Below the pieces are notes generated by a model. That model had not been told where the DNA came from, did no database searches, and worked only from the letters and a program-made list of their open reading frames with translations. This document shows, piece after piece, positions 1 through 8,127 of a stretch of 64,000 bases of DNA (positions are counted from its first letter, which is position 1; each line of letters opens with the position of its first letter). The DNA comes from Thalassotalea agarivorans. GTDB lineage: Bacteria > Pseudomonadota > Gammaproteobacteria > Enterobacterales > Alteromonadaceae. The position numbers were made by a program, and so were the translations under genes. The DNA is taken from contig NZ_AP027363.1 of the NCBI RefSeq assembly GCF_030295955.1, positions 1,674,001 through 1,738,000 of the forward strand, written 5' to 3'.

Positions 1-1172
1 TTACTTACTTGTGTAGACCATTCAATCCTTCTTACCAAAGCATTACCATTGTTCCAAAAGGCCTCTTCGTCTTCATAGCCAGCGGGAGAACCAGCATTAA
101 ATGGTGTTTGCCCTAATTGACTCAAACTGCCAATTAATTTTCGTCCGTCAATTTTTTTAAGCCCCATAGCCCGCATGGAAGAGAAAACAAAATCTCTGGG
201 TGTTTTAAATTTTTGCGCCGTTAACTGCCAACTTTGTTCATGCATAAGCATGACTTTTACCACTTCTCGCATGTTTCCTTTTGAGTTTAACCATGCTTTT
301 TCCATTGATAACACCAACTGTTCATTTGGTTTATCACTGACAAAATGTTTCGCTAACTTGTAGCTTACGTAATGCGCAGTGCTGGGGTGATTAGCAAGCA
401 TTTTGATCATTTGTTCGCCCTGCTCTATACCTGGCTGAGCGAAGGTATATCCTAGAAGAACTTGTTTTCCGGGTTGATGGCCAAATTCGCGATACTTAAA
501 CGGTGAACCATTTTCTTTAGGGTTAGATACGCTCCACCCTGAAATGCCGTTAGCCAAAGCTATAACGTCTTGCTGACTATACGGTCCATTAACGCCTAAT
601 GTATGTAGTTCTAGAATCTCTCGCGCTAAGTTTTCATTGAGCCCCATTTTCCTGCGCATACCAATCTTTGAATCTTTACCAAATGACTTCTCATTATTAA
701 GGTAGATAAGCATTGCAGGATGCTTATAAACCGCCAATAACATATCTTCAAAGTTACCAAAATAGTTTGGTGCTATAGCTTCCCGTTCAAGCAGAGGCGC
801 TAGAGCCTGCATGACTCTGCCATTAGTTGATACGCTAAAATGATTGGAAAAGAAGTCTAGTAAACGCCATTGAAACGTAAAGTCATCGTTAAGCACTGCT
901 CGAGCAACCTCTTCTGAATGCTTAACCTTAATGGCACGAATTTCCTTCTGTAATGCCTTAAGTTCGGTGTCTTTTTGCTGTTTGTTTGCTTTGCGAGACT
1001 TTTTTAACAACAGCTGCACGTTTGCTACATTTAACGAAGAAGAATTAAACGTAATTTGTTGTGAGGCTAGTTGTTGTTCTACCCACTGTTTATGGCTTTG
1101 CTCTGCGTAATCTATACCCGCATTAATGCCGTATCCAAATCGATTCTCAGCTAGAGAGATACTAAAGTTCAT
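1..1172 (-). CDS. DUF1800 family protein (3' end beyond window)
   Basis: The reading frame is open from an ATG at 1172 to the window edge, giving about 390 residues with no stop, so the gene continues to the left. The protein shows the DUF1800 hallmark ENLAREILELHTLGV at about residues 180-194 and an upstream HF block (FFSNHFSVS, about 107-115). Residues 55-85 are very rich in Lys and Glu and probably form a coiled coil. DUF1800 proteins are often encoded beside DUF1501 proteins and are poorly characterised; the partner, if present, would lie outside the window. The gene is divergent from the next one across 136 bp. Family assignment is fairly safe; function is unknown. Confidence 0.8.
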   Translation of the reverse strand, partial: MNFSISLAENRFGYGINAGIDYAEQSHKQWVEQQLASQQITFNSSSLNVANVQLLLKKSRKANKQQKDTELKALQKEIRAIKVKHSEEVARAVLNDDFTFQWRLLDFFSNHFSVSTNGRVMQALAPLLEREAIAPNYFGNFEDMLLAVYKHPAMLIYLNNEKSFGKDSKIGMRRKMGLNENLAREILELHTLGVNGPYSQQDVIALANGISGWSVSNPKENGSPFKYREFGHQPGKQVLLGYTFAQPGIEQGEQMIKMLANHPSTAHYVSYKLAKHFVSDKPNEQLVLSMEKAWLNSKGNMREVVKVMLMHEQSWQLTAQKFKTPRDFVFSSMRAMGLKKIDGRKLIGSLSQLGQTPFNAGSPAGYEDEEAFWNNGNALVRRIEWSTQVS

Positions 1173-1308
1173 ATACTGCGTCCTACTAATAACTTCCTTC
1201 ACTATACCCTAACTAATGACATCTGTGCTCGCTAGGTGATTTACGTTTCTTTACTCTTTCAATCTAAACATATATAAACGTTATAAAAAAAATAACGGCT
1301 CGTTTCAG

Positions 1309-2490
1309 ATGAAAATCATATCTATAGCAACCTTATTTGCCTTAACATTATTCAATAATAATAGTGCGCTGGCAGTAGAATCAGATACAACTTTTACACA
1401 ACAACTGAACACTCTAAAACATCACTATCGGCCGATAGTTTTACAAAAAGGGACGACTAAACTTGTAGCACTTGCTGAACTACAAGGCCGAGTTATGGTT
1501 GCTAGTGCAGGTGAGCCAAACAGTATGCCAATAGGTTGGATAAACGAAAGTTATCTAGCCGGACAACATACAAATAAAGAAGCCATCATGGGCGGTGCGT
1601 CAAGACTTTGGTTTGGTCCAGACGCAGGCCCTTACTCGTTGTTTACAGAGAAAGGCAAGGAAGGTTTTTTTGTACCAGCGGCTGTTTCATTGCAGCCATT
1701 TAACGTTACCTCAACAACAACTAGATCAGTGCGTTTTCAGCAGACGGTAGAGTTTACAAACCATCTAGGTACCAAGTTTAAAGCTGCTGTAGATAGAAAT
1801 GTAGTAATAAACGACGCGTCAGATATTGAAAAAGCACTAAACATCGCTATTCCTCAAAATATTAAAAGTGTTGGCTATCAAGTTGAAACTAAAGTAACCA
1901 ACGCAAGCAACAGCCCTTGGGAAAAAAAGACTGGGTTATTTTCGATTTGGGAATTAGGCTCGTTTAATCCATCAGCAGATACAACAATTGTGCTACCTCT
2001 TTCAGCGCCTATTAATTCCGCAACGACCTATTTTAATGAAAACAAAACTTCCCATATACAACTTACAGATAGTCATATGTACTATCGCGCAGACGCGCAA
2101 TATATGAATAAGACAGGCATTCCAGTAGCACACTCCGCACCAGTATTTGGCAGCTACAATGCTAAACGACAATTGCTCACGATAATTAAATACAAACTTA
2201 ATAAAAACCAAAAAGAAGACTATGTTAACGCCTCACAAAGTCAGCAATCCCCCTACGGTGGCGAAGCAATTAATATTTTTAATGATGGACCAGACGCAGA
2301 AGGTAAGTATTTTGGGCCATTTTTTGAACTAGAAACAAGTTCACCAGGATTGGCATTAAATCCCAATGAGAGTTACCAACATTTCCATAATACCTATCAC
2401 TTCATAGGCAATGAAGCAGTATTAAATGAAATCGCTGAAAAGATGCTTGGTGTGTCGATATTGGATATAAAAGACGTTTTCAAAAAATAA
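1309..2490 (+). CDS. Secreted DUF6786-like protein
   Basis: This is a 393-residue protein with a clear signal peptide (hydrophobic residues 4-16, likely cleavage after ALA at about 22), so it is probably periplasmic or exported. The block GGASRLWFGPDAGPYSLF at about residues 99-116 resembles the conserved segment of DUF6786 proteins, a family I place near galactose-mutarotase-like beta-sandwich folds. The C-terminal part ends in a histidine-rich stretch (YQHFHNTYHFIG). It is transcribed alone and followed directly by a hairpin terminator shared with the convergent gene. No enzymatic role can be claimed; the family call is from memory of the motif and is moderately sure. Confidence 0.6.
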   Translation: MKIISIATLFALTLFNNNSALAVESDTTFTQQLNTLKHHYRPIVLQKGTTKLVALAELQGRVMVASAGEPNSMPIGWINESYLAGQHTNKEAIMGGASRLWFGPDAGPYSLFTEKGKEGFFVPAAVSLQPFNVTSTTTRSVRFQQTVEFTNHLGTKFKAAVDRNVVINDASDIEKALNIAIPQNIKSVGYQVETKVTNASNSPWEKKTGLFSIWELGSFNPSADTTIVLPLSAPINSATTYFNENKTSHIQLTDSHMYYRADAQYMNKTGIPVAHSAPVFGSYNAKRQLLTIIKYKLNKNQKEDYVNASQSQQSPYGGEAINIFNDGPDAEGKYFGPFFELETSSPGLALNPNESYQHFHNTYHFIGNEAVLNEIAEKMLGVSILDIKDVFKK

Positions 2491-2517
2491 AAAAGGTAGC
2501 CTTGTAGCTACCTTTCC
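2491..2517. terminator. Bidirectional terminator
   Basis: A 9-bp stem (AAAGGTAGC at 2492-2500 with GCTACCTTT at 2507-2515) lies between two convergent genes, with A-rich sequence on the left and T residues on the right. Confidence 0.75.
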
Positions 2518-2537
2518 AATACTTATTCTATAAACGG

Positions 2538-2966
2538 CTAATGGCCGCTCAAATCATTTGTATAGTACGCTGCATATGCAAGCGTTGCTAATACATAGTA
2601 GATTGCGATTAACATCAATATGGCGATGAACACGATATGAATAGACTGTTGTATCGCAAATACGGTCAAGCCGGTAAAAAGCAGTGCGAAAGGCGCTGAA
2701 AATAAGGCTTTAGACAAGTTAATATTTTTAAACAAACGCTGTGCTTTACCGCTAAGCCTTTCGTCCGTGTAATAAGCAGCGTAGGCTAACGTATACAAGG
2801 CAAAATACATTGCAATTAAAACAAATAAAACCTGAAAAATGACAATACCTGATGTGGCAATACTATCAACAGCAAGCGCAACAAATAGCAGTGCTACAGG
2901 CGCGCATACAAGTGCTCGAAATAGATTTTCATTCTCTACAACTAGCGAACTACTAGCCTTCCCCAT
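2538..2966 (-). CDS. Small four-helix membrane protein with internal duplication
   Basis: The 142-residue protein consists of two copies of a roughly 60-residue unit. Each unit has an L-x-x-A-L-x-x-A-P-x-A-L-L-F opening, two membrane helices and the closing motif LAYAAYYT (about residues 59-66 and 128-135). Four membrane segments are predicted by eye. A good ribosome site (AGAGGA, 8 bases before the ATG) supports the start at 2966. It stands alone between a convergent and a divergent gene. I do not recognise a named family; the tandem repeat architecture is the only structural clue. Confidence 0.7.
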   Translation of the reverse strand: MGKASSSLVVENENLFRALVCAPVALLFVALAVDSIATSGIVIFQVLFVLIAMYFALYTLAYAAYYTDERLSGKAQRLFKNINLSKALFSAPFALLFTGLTVFAIQQSIHIVFIAILMLIAIYYVLATLAYAAYYTNDLSGH

Positions 2967-3164
2967 GTGTTAATCCTCTTCTTTTTATTAATTTTTTTAG
3001 TTATCCATACTAGGAATATCACATTGTTTAATAATTAGCCACTGTTGTTTTATTGAACAGTAAAACGAGTAATTGATCATTGTTTGTATAAGAAATAGCC
3101 ATGGCTTGACGCGCTTATTTTTTGTCGATAAGTTAATTTTCTACGCAACATTAAAAGGAAAAAA

Positions 3165-4028
3165 ATGGTTAGATCTATCTTAGTGATTACAAATGCACAC
3201 GAAACGGATAACTGCTCGCTAAATAAAGCACGTGAACTTGCAACCCCTTTTGGGGCAAACATAGAAGCGGTGAGTTTTATAAAAGCCAATGAATCAGCTC
3301 AGGTTAGCCCAGAGCAAATAAAGCAAAAAGCGGACGCATTAGACCAAGATATATCCACCATATTTGGTAATGAATTACCAAAGCAAACGATAAAAAGCCA
3401 AGTGATCGTAACTGACAACATTGTTGATTGGGTAGACGATTATTGTAAATCAAACGCGTTTGATTTGATTATTAAGGCAGGCAATAGAACTGAATCGTTG
3501 TTCCATACTCCTTGTGACTGGGAACTTATTAGACGACTACAAGTACCGGTGTTAATAGCAAGTCAGCAGCAGTGGCGCCAAAAACCCGCTATTTTAGCTG
3601 CAGTCGATCCTGCGACAACCGACGATGTGCAGATAGCGATAAACAATGAAATTTTGAATTGGACTAAACTTTGGGGACAAACGTTTGATTGTGATATCCA
3701 CATTGTTTATTGCCTACCTGTTTCAAACATATTAAAAGAACTCGATATTATCGATGTAGAAGAATACGCCCAAACGCATCGAGTAGAAGCAGAAGAAAAA
3801 CTTAATCATTTAATGTCAGGACATGATCTACCAAACGTTACTACCCATGTGACAGCAGGTACTCCAGAGCGTGCTATCCCCCATTGTGCCAATCAGTTAA
3901 AGGCGGAACTAGTGGTGATGGGCAGCACGGGCAAAACGGGTATAAAAGGCATGTTGTTTGGCAATATTGCTGAAAAAGTGATGCATAATTTGCGCACAAA
4001 CTCGCTTATTATAGAAAGCGTTAAATAA
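3165..4028 (+). CDS. uspE: Tandem universal stress protein (UspE-like)
   Basis: At 287 residues this has the length of two fused Usp domains, as in UspE. The second domain ends with the nucleotide-binding signature G-2x-G-9x-G-N (G253, G256, G266, N267). The first domain (about 1-135) lacks an obvious copy of that signature, which is usual for UspE-type proteins. An A-rich ribosome site (AAAAGGAAAAAA) precedes the ATG. Usp proteins are cytoplasmic stress factors that often bind ATP. It is a single gene; the adjacent antiporter operon begins 183 bp downstream. The symbol is by architecture only. Confidence 0.8.
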   Translation: MVRSILVITNAHETDNCSLNKARELATPFGANIEAVSFIKANESAQVSPEQIKQKADALDQDISTIFGNELPKQTIKSQVIVTDNIVDWVDDYCKSNAFDLIIKAGNRTESLFHTPCDWELIRRLQVPVLIASQQQWRQKPAILAAVDPATTDDVQIAINNEILNWTKLWGQTFDCDIHIVYCLPVSNILKELDIIDVEEYAQTHRVEAEEKLNHLMSGHDLPNVTTHVTAGTPERAIPHCANQLKAELVVMGSTGKTGIKGMLFGNIAEKVMHNLRTNSLIIESVK

Positions 4029-4211
4029 CTTTCGCCAATAATCTGAATTCGACAAATATTAAATTAATTTAATTAATTTTTCCTAATAAAAAACAGTATT
4101 TATCGGCTTGAACATAGGGCTAATTAAAGCCACAGTGGGCTACGATAATGATTGATATTTAGTTGAATTCTCGCTATAAATTTAACTAACAAATGTCTCG
4201 TATCTCCGACA

Positions 4212-4703
4212 ATGAATATAAAAACAGTACGTTATTTGCTTACTTGGTCGCTCGTTCTCGCCGCATTCTGGCTGTTGTTATCAGGCTTCTTAAAAACGCT
4301 TTTACTCGCTTTAGGGCTAGTTTCCGTTGCTATTGTTGTATTTTTACTGCATCGCATGGACAAAACAGACAATCAAGTACACCGACTCGGCATAAACCTT
4401 CCTTTTCTTCGTTACGTGTTCTGGTTATTAGGACAAATTGTTATTTCAAGTGTAGAAGTAGCCAAATTAGTGTGGTTTAAGCAATCTTCAATCTCCCCTG
4501 CTATGGGTAAATTACCTGTTGAGGGCATGACTGATAAAGCAAAAGTCCTCTACGCCAATTCTATTACCTTAACGCCTGGCACGTTAAGTGTTGATATTGA
4601 TGACAACTTCATTACTGTTCACGCGTTGGATAAAACCTCAATTTCAGCGTTAGCATCAGGTGATATGGCTGAGCGCGCTAAAAAAGCGGTAGGAGTTAAA
4701 TAA
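4212..4703 (+). CDS. mnhE: Mrp-type cation/proton antiporter subunit E
   Basis: The 163-residue protein has two N-terminal hydrophobic helices (about 10-50), a third near 66-85, and the MrpE signature VLYANSITLTPGTLSVDID at about residues 111-129. It is the first gene of the nine-gene antiporter operon, and its stop overlaps the start of the next gene by one base (TAATG). MrpE subunits are inner-membrane components of the multi-subunit Na+/H+ antiporter. The start at 4212 has no strong ribosome site, but the N-terminus matches the usual length of the family. Confidence 0.9.
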   Translation: MNIKTVRYLLTWSLVLAAFWLLLSGFLKTLLLALGLVSVAIVVFLLHRMDKTDNQVHRLGINLPFLRYVFWLLGQIVISSVEVAKLVWFKQSSISPAMGKLPVEGMTDKAKVLYANSITLTPGTLSVDIDDNFITVHALDKTSISALASGDMAERAKKAVGVK

Positions 4704-4978
4704 TGGTAGTTTTAGCAGCCGCCAGTATTGCGATATTGTTTGTTATGGCTATGGCGTTAGCACGAGCACTCAAAGCCGATACCGTTTACGACAGAATACT
4801 TGGTGTCAATATGTTTGGCACTAAAACCGTACTATTTATCGCGGTAATTGGTTTTCTCAGTGGACGCCCCGATTTTCTTGATATTGCCATCGTTTATGCA
4901 CTCATAAACTTCCTCGGCATGATTGCGGTACTACGCTTCTTTGAATACACCTCAACAGAAGAGGATGCAAACAAGTGA
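4703..4978 (+). CDS. mnhF: Mrp-type antiporter subunit F
   Basis: The 91-residue protein has three predicted helices and the MrpF-type sequence AxKADTVYDRILGVNMFGTK (about residues 21-42) followed by a helix and the pattern GRPDFLDIAIVYALINFLG. Size and order after subunit E are standard for Mrp operons. It overlaps the next gene by four bases (GTGA). Confidence 0.92.
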   Translation: MVVLAAASIAILFVMAMALARALKADTVYDRILGVNMFGTKTVLFIAVIGFLSGRPDFLDIAIVYALINFLGMIAVLRFFEYTSTEEDANK

Positions 4979-5301
4979 TTATTGACATTCTAAGTGCAAT
5001 TCTTTTGGCTTTAGGCGCATTTTTTAGTCTTACCGGTGCTATTGGGTTGTTTAAATTTCCAGATTTTTTCACGCGTGTGCACGCTGCCAGTGTAACCGAC
5101 TCAGTGGCATCGATATTAATTATTAGCGGCTTAATGCTGCGCACAGAAACCGGGCTTGTCGCCGTCAAACTACTGTTTATTTTGATCTTTTTACTGTTAA
5201 CAAGCCCTACAGCATCGCATGCTTTAGCTAAATCAGCACGCCATGGCGGTTTATTATCGCTGGCGGAATCTCACAACAGCGATAAAAAGGACAAAAGCTA
5301 A
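4975..5301 (+). CDS. mnhG: Mrp-type antiporter subunit G
   Basis: The 108-residue protein starts with GTG inside the end of subunit F. It shows the MrpG pattern GAIGLFKFPDFFTRVHAASVTDS at about residues 22-44 (including F-P-D-x-x-x-R-x-H-A-A), followed by two more helices. The C-terminal 20 residues are polar and probably cytoplasmic. It is translationally coupled on both sides. Confidence 0.93.
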   Translation: MIIDILSAILLALGAFFSLTGAIGLFKFPDFFTRVHAASVTDSVASILIISGLMLRTETGLVAVKLLFILIFLLLTSPTASHALAKSARHGGLLSLAESHNSDKKDKS

Positions 5302-6278
5302 TGGCATTGTTTATTGATTTAGTGCTACTTGGCATGTTGGCTATCGTTGCTCTACGAGTTATTTTTCTAAAAGATCTGTTCGCAGTGGTCATGCTTTTTG
5401 GTATCTACAGCTTTTTATCTGCACTGATTTTTGTCAACTTAGACGCAGTGGACGTAGCATTTACAGAGGCTGCCGTAGGCGCAGGTATTTCTACGGTGTT
5501 AATGTTAGGCACCCTAGCGCTTACTGGACGCGAAGAAAAGAAAAACAATCATAAGAAGCTTTTACCACTAATTGTTGTTATTGTGACCGGCGCCGCCCTT
5601 ATATACGGCACGCTCGATATGCCGCCGTTTGGCCATGCAGATAATCCTGCTCATCAGCATGTTGCACCGCGTTACATTGAAGAATCGCCAAAAGAAATAG
5701 GCTTACCCAACATGGTAACGTCTGTATTAGCGAGTTATCGAGGCTTTGATACGCTTGGAGAAACCGTTGTTGTCTTTGCAGCTGCAATTGGTGTTTTAAG
5801 TTTGTTAGGTGGCCCTAGACGCAGAAAAGATTCAGTAGAGTCTGGTTTAACTTCTCACCTCGTTCTTAGAGTTGTAGCAAAAATGCTGATCCCACTGACC
5901 ATTCTATTTGCACTCTATGTTCAGTTTCACGGTGACTATGGACCTGGTGGTGGTTTCCAAGCGGGCGTAATAGCGGCAGCGGCCATTATTCTCTATGCCT
6001 TAGTGTTTGGACTACCTTTAGCGACACATGTCATTTCACCAGTCGTGCTTAAAATATTGGCAGCCCTTGGCGTGCTTATTTATGCTGGTACTGGCGTAGC
6101 TAGTTTATTCTTGGGTGGCAACTTCCTTGATTACAATGTGTTAGCCAGTGATCCTATTGCAGGTCAGCATATTGGCATTATCCTTATTGAGTTAGGGGTT
6201 GGTATCACCGTATTTGCCGTAATGTTGTCTATTTTTTATGCCTTTGCTGAACAATCTGAAAGGACCAATATTCAATGA
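5301..6278 (+). CDS. mnhB: Fused MbhD/MbhE-MnhB antiporter subunit
   Basis: This 325-residue protein is much longer than a stand-alone MrpB (about 140 residues). Residues 1-80 match the DUF4040/MbhD block normally found at the C-terminus of MrpA (LDAVDVAFTEAAVGAGISTV). Residues 80-175 carry an MbhE-like segment with YRGFDTLGETVVVFAAAIGV. Residues 185-320 are the MnhB domain with YVQFHGDYGPGGGFQAGVI. The gene therefore supplies the MrpA tail that is missing elsewhere in the operon. It overlaps its neighbours by one base upstream and four bases downstream. Confidence 0.9.
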   Translation: MALFIDLVLLGMLAIVALRVIFLKDLFAVVMLFGIYSFLSALIFVNLDAVDVAFTEAAVGAGISTVLMLGTLALTGREEKKNNHKKLLPLIVVIVTGAALIYGTLDMPPFGHADNPAHQHVAPRYIEESPKEIGLPNMVTSVLASYRGFDTLGETVVVFAAAIGVLSLLGGPRRRKDSVESGLTSHLVLRVVAKMLIPLTILFALYVQFHGDYGPGGGFQAGVIAAAAIILYALVFGLPLATHVISPVVLKILAALGVLIYAGTGVASLFLGGNFLDYNVLASDPIAGQHIGIILIELGVGITVFAVMLSIFYAFAEQSERTNIQ

Positions 6279-6631
6279 GTTTTATCATAGATTACTACAA
6301 CTACTGGATTGTTGTGTTTTTGATGATGGCCGGTTTTTACATCGTTATTTCAGCAAACAATTTAGTTAAGAAAATTGTTGGTTTAAATATCTTTCAAACC
6401 TCGGTCTTCATGATGTATATATCGATAGGTAAAGTATCTGACGGCAGCGCCCCTATTGTCGCTGACGGCATAACCACCTACTCTAACCCTTTACCACATG
6501 TACTGATACTAACAGCGATTGTTGTAGGTGTGGCCACAACATCTGTTGGCCTTGCGCTTATTGTAAGAATTAAAAAAGCTTACGGTACGGTTGAAGAAAA
6601 CGAATTTAAAGACAAGGAAGATCTCATCTAA
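6275..6631 (+). CDS. mnhC: Mrp-type antiporter subunit C (NuoK-like)
   Basis: The 118-residue, three-helix protein belongs to the NuoK/MrpC family. The pattern NNLVKKIVGLNIFQTSVFMMYIS at about residues 27-49 and the second block NPLPHVLILTAIVVGVATTSVGLALI at 71-96 are typical. It overlaps both neighbouring genes. NuoK-like subunits form part of the membrane channel in complex I and Mrp complexes. Confidence 0.93.
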   Translation: MSFIIDYYNYWIVVFLMMAGFYIVISANNLVKKIVGLNIFQTSVFMMYISIGKVSDGSAPIVADGITTYSNPLPHVLILTAIVVGVATTSVGLALIVRIKKAYGTVEENEFKDKEDLI

Positions 6632-8127
6632 TGTTTGAGTTGCACGCTCCTGTTTTACCTATTATTTTGCCGTTAATGGCGGCGCCACTATGTATTATTT
6701 TGGCAAAAAGACAGCTTGCTTGGTTGTTTGCCACCCTTGTTAGTGCGTTAAGTTTTTGTGTATCGGTATCGTTATTACTAACTACATTAGATCAAGGTGT
6801 GGTGAGTTATGCTTTAGGGGGCTGGCAGCCACCTTGGGGTATTGAAATAAGAATTGATGTAGCAAGCGCACTGGTACTTACAGTCGTTACTGCTATTTCA
6901 TCTCTTGTTTTAGTGTACGCCAAAGAAAGCATAGAAAAAGAAATTAGCCAAGACAGACACACCCTATTCTATACCGCTCATTTGTTATGTTTAGCAGGAC
7001 TTTCTGGCATTTTGAGTACTGGTGATGCCTTTAATTTGTTTGTCTTCTTAGAAATTTCTTCGTTAGCAACATATACACTAATCAGCCTTGCTTCAGATAA
7101 ACGAGCCCTTATTGCTGCATTTCGTTATCTGATCATGGGTACAATTGGGGCAACCTTTATCCTCATTGGTGTTGGCATGATGTACATGAAAACCGGCACC
7201 TTGAATATGATGGACTTAGCGGCTCGAATTGCTGAATTTGACGGCAATAGAACGCTAAACACTGGACTTGCCTTTATTATGGTTGGTGTAAGCATTAAGC
7301 TTGCACTGTTTCCACTACATATGTGGTTACCACCTGCCTATACTCATGCACCGAGCGCTGTTACCGCATTTTTGGCCAGTACAGCGACCAAAGTGGCGGT
7401 TTATGTCATGGTTCGCTTTATCTTTACCATTTATGGCGCAGACTATGTATTTAACACCATGAGTATGGACATTATTTTGCTGGTGCTTGCGGTTGTTGCC
7501 ATTTTTAAATGTTCTTACGTCGCCATTGTACAAAATAACGTTAAAACCGTGCTTGCCTACAGTAGTGTTGCACAGATTGGCTATATGGTGCTTGGTATTA
7601 GTTTAGTGAGCGCCGCAGGCTTAATGGCTGGCCTCCTCCACATCTTTAACCATGCATTAATGAAAGGCGCCTTGTTTATGGCTGTTGGTGCCGTCCTACT
7701 TAGAACAGGTTCAGTTGATATCAGAGCATTTAAAGGCTTAGGCAGGCAAATGCCATTTACCATGGCAGCATTTACTATTGCTGGGTTAAGTATTATTGGT
7801 GTACCGCTAACGGCTGGCTTTATTAGCAAATGGTTTTTGGTGTCAGCTGCATTAGAGCAACAGCAATGGCTCGTGGCATTCTTTGTATTGGTTGGTTCGC
7901 TATTTGCCATTGTCTATATCGGGCGAATTATTGAAGCCGCCTATTTTAAAAAGGCAGAGCAAGGTGTCGATATAAAAGAAGCGCCAATGCTTATGCTGAT
8001 CCCTATGTGGATACTGGTTATAGCAAACATCTATTTCGGCATTGATACGTCATTAAGTGTAGGCGCAGCTGAAGCAGCCGCTCAGTGGCTTACAAATAGC
8101 GCAGCAGTTGTGGAGGCGACACCATGA
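6631..8127 (+). CDS. mnhD: Mrp-type antiporter subunit D (first of three NuoL/M/N-like)
   Basis: This 498-residue protein has about 14 predicted helices and is in the proton-conducting NuoL/M/N family. The key membrane glutamate lies in NLFVFLEISSLATY (about residues 135-148) and the lysine in SIKLALFPLHMWLPPAYTHAPS (about 222-243). Length and motifs fit classical MrpD. It is coupled to subunit C (TAATG overlap) and to the second D-type gene (four-base overlap). Confidence 0.92.
   Translation: MFELHAPVLPIILPLMAAPLCIILAKRQLAWLFATLVSALSFCVSVSLLLTTLDQGVVSYALGGWQPPWGIEIRIDVASALVLTVVTAISSLVLVYAKESIEKEISQDRHTLFYTAHLLCLAGLSGILSTGDAFNLFVFLEISSLATYTLISLASDKRALIAAFRYLIMGTIGATFILIGVGMMYMKTGTLNMMDLAARIAEFDGNRTLNTGLAFIMVGVSIKLALFPLHMWLPPAYTHAPSAVTAFLASTATKVAVYVMVRFIFTIYGADYVFNTMSMDIILLVLAVVAIFKCSYVAIVQNNVKTVLAYSSVAQIGYMVLGISLVSAAGLMAGLLHIFNHALMKGALFMAVGAVLLRTGSVDIRAFKGLGRQMPFTMAAFTIAGLSIIGVPLTAGFISKWFLVSAALEQQQWLVAFFVLVGSLFAIVYIGRIIEAAYFKKAEQGVDIKEAPMLMLIPMWILVIANIYFGIDTSLSVGAAEAAAQWLTNSAAVVEATP

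Noticed and set aside
175-363. A 62-codon + strand frame
   Set aside because: It is antisense to the DUF1800 gene.
4193-4480. A 95-codon frame overlapping the start of mnhE
   Set aside because: The mnhE frame has clear family motifs; the other frame is a shadow with no homologous features.
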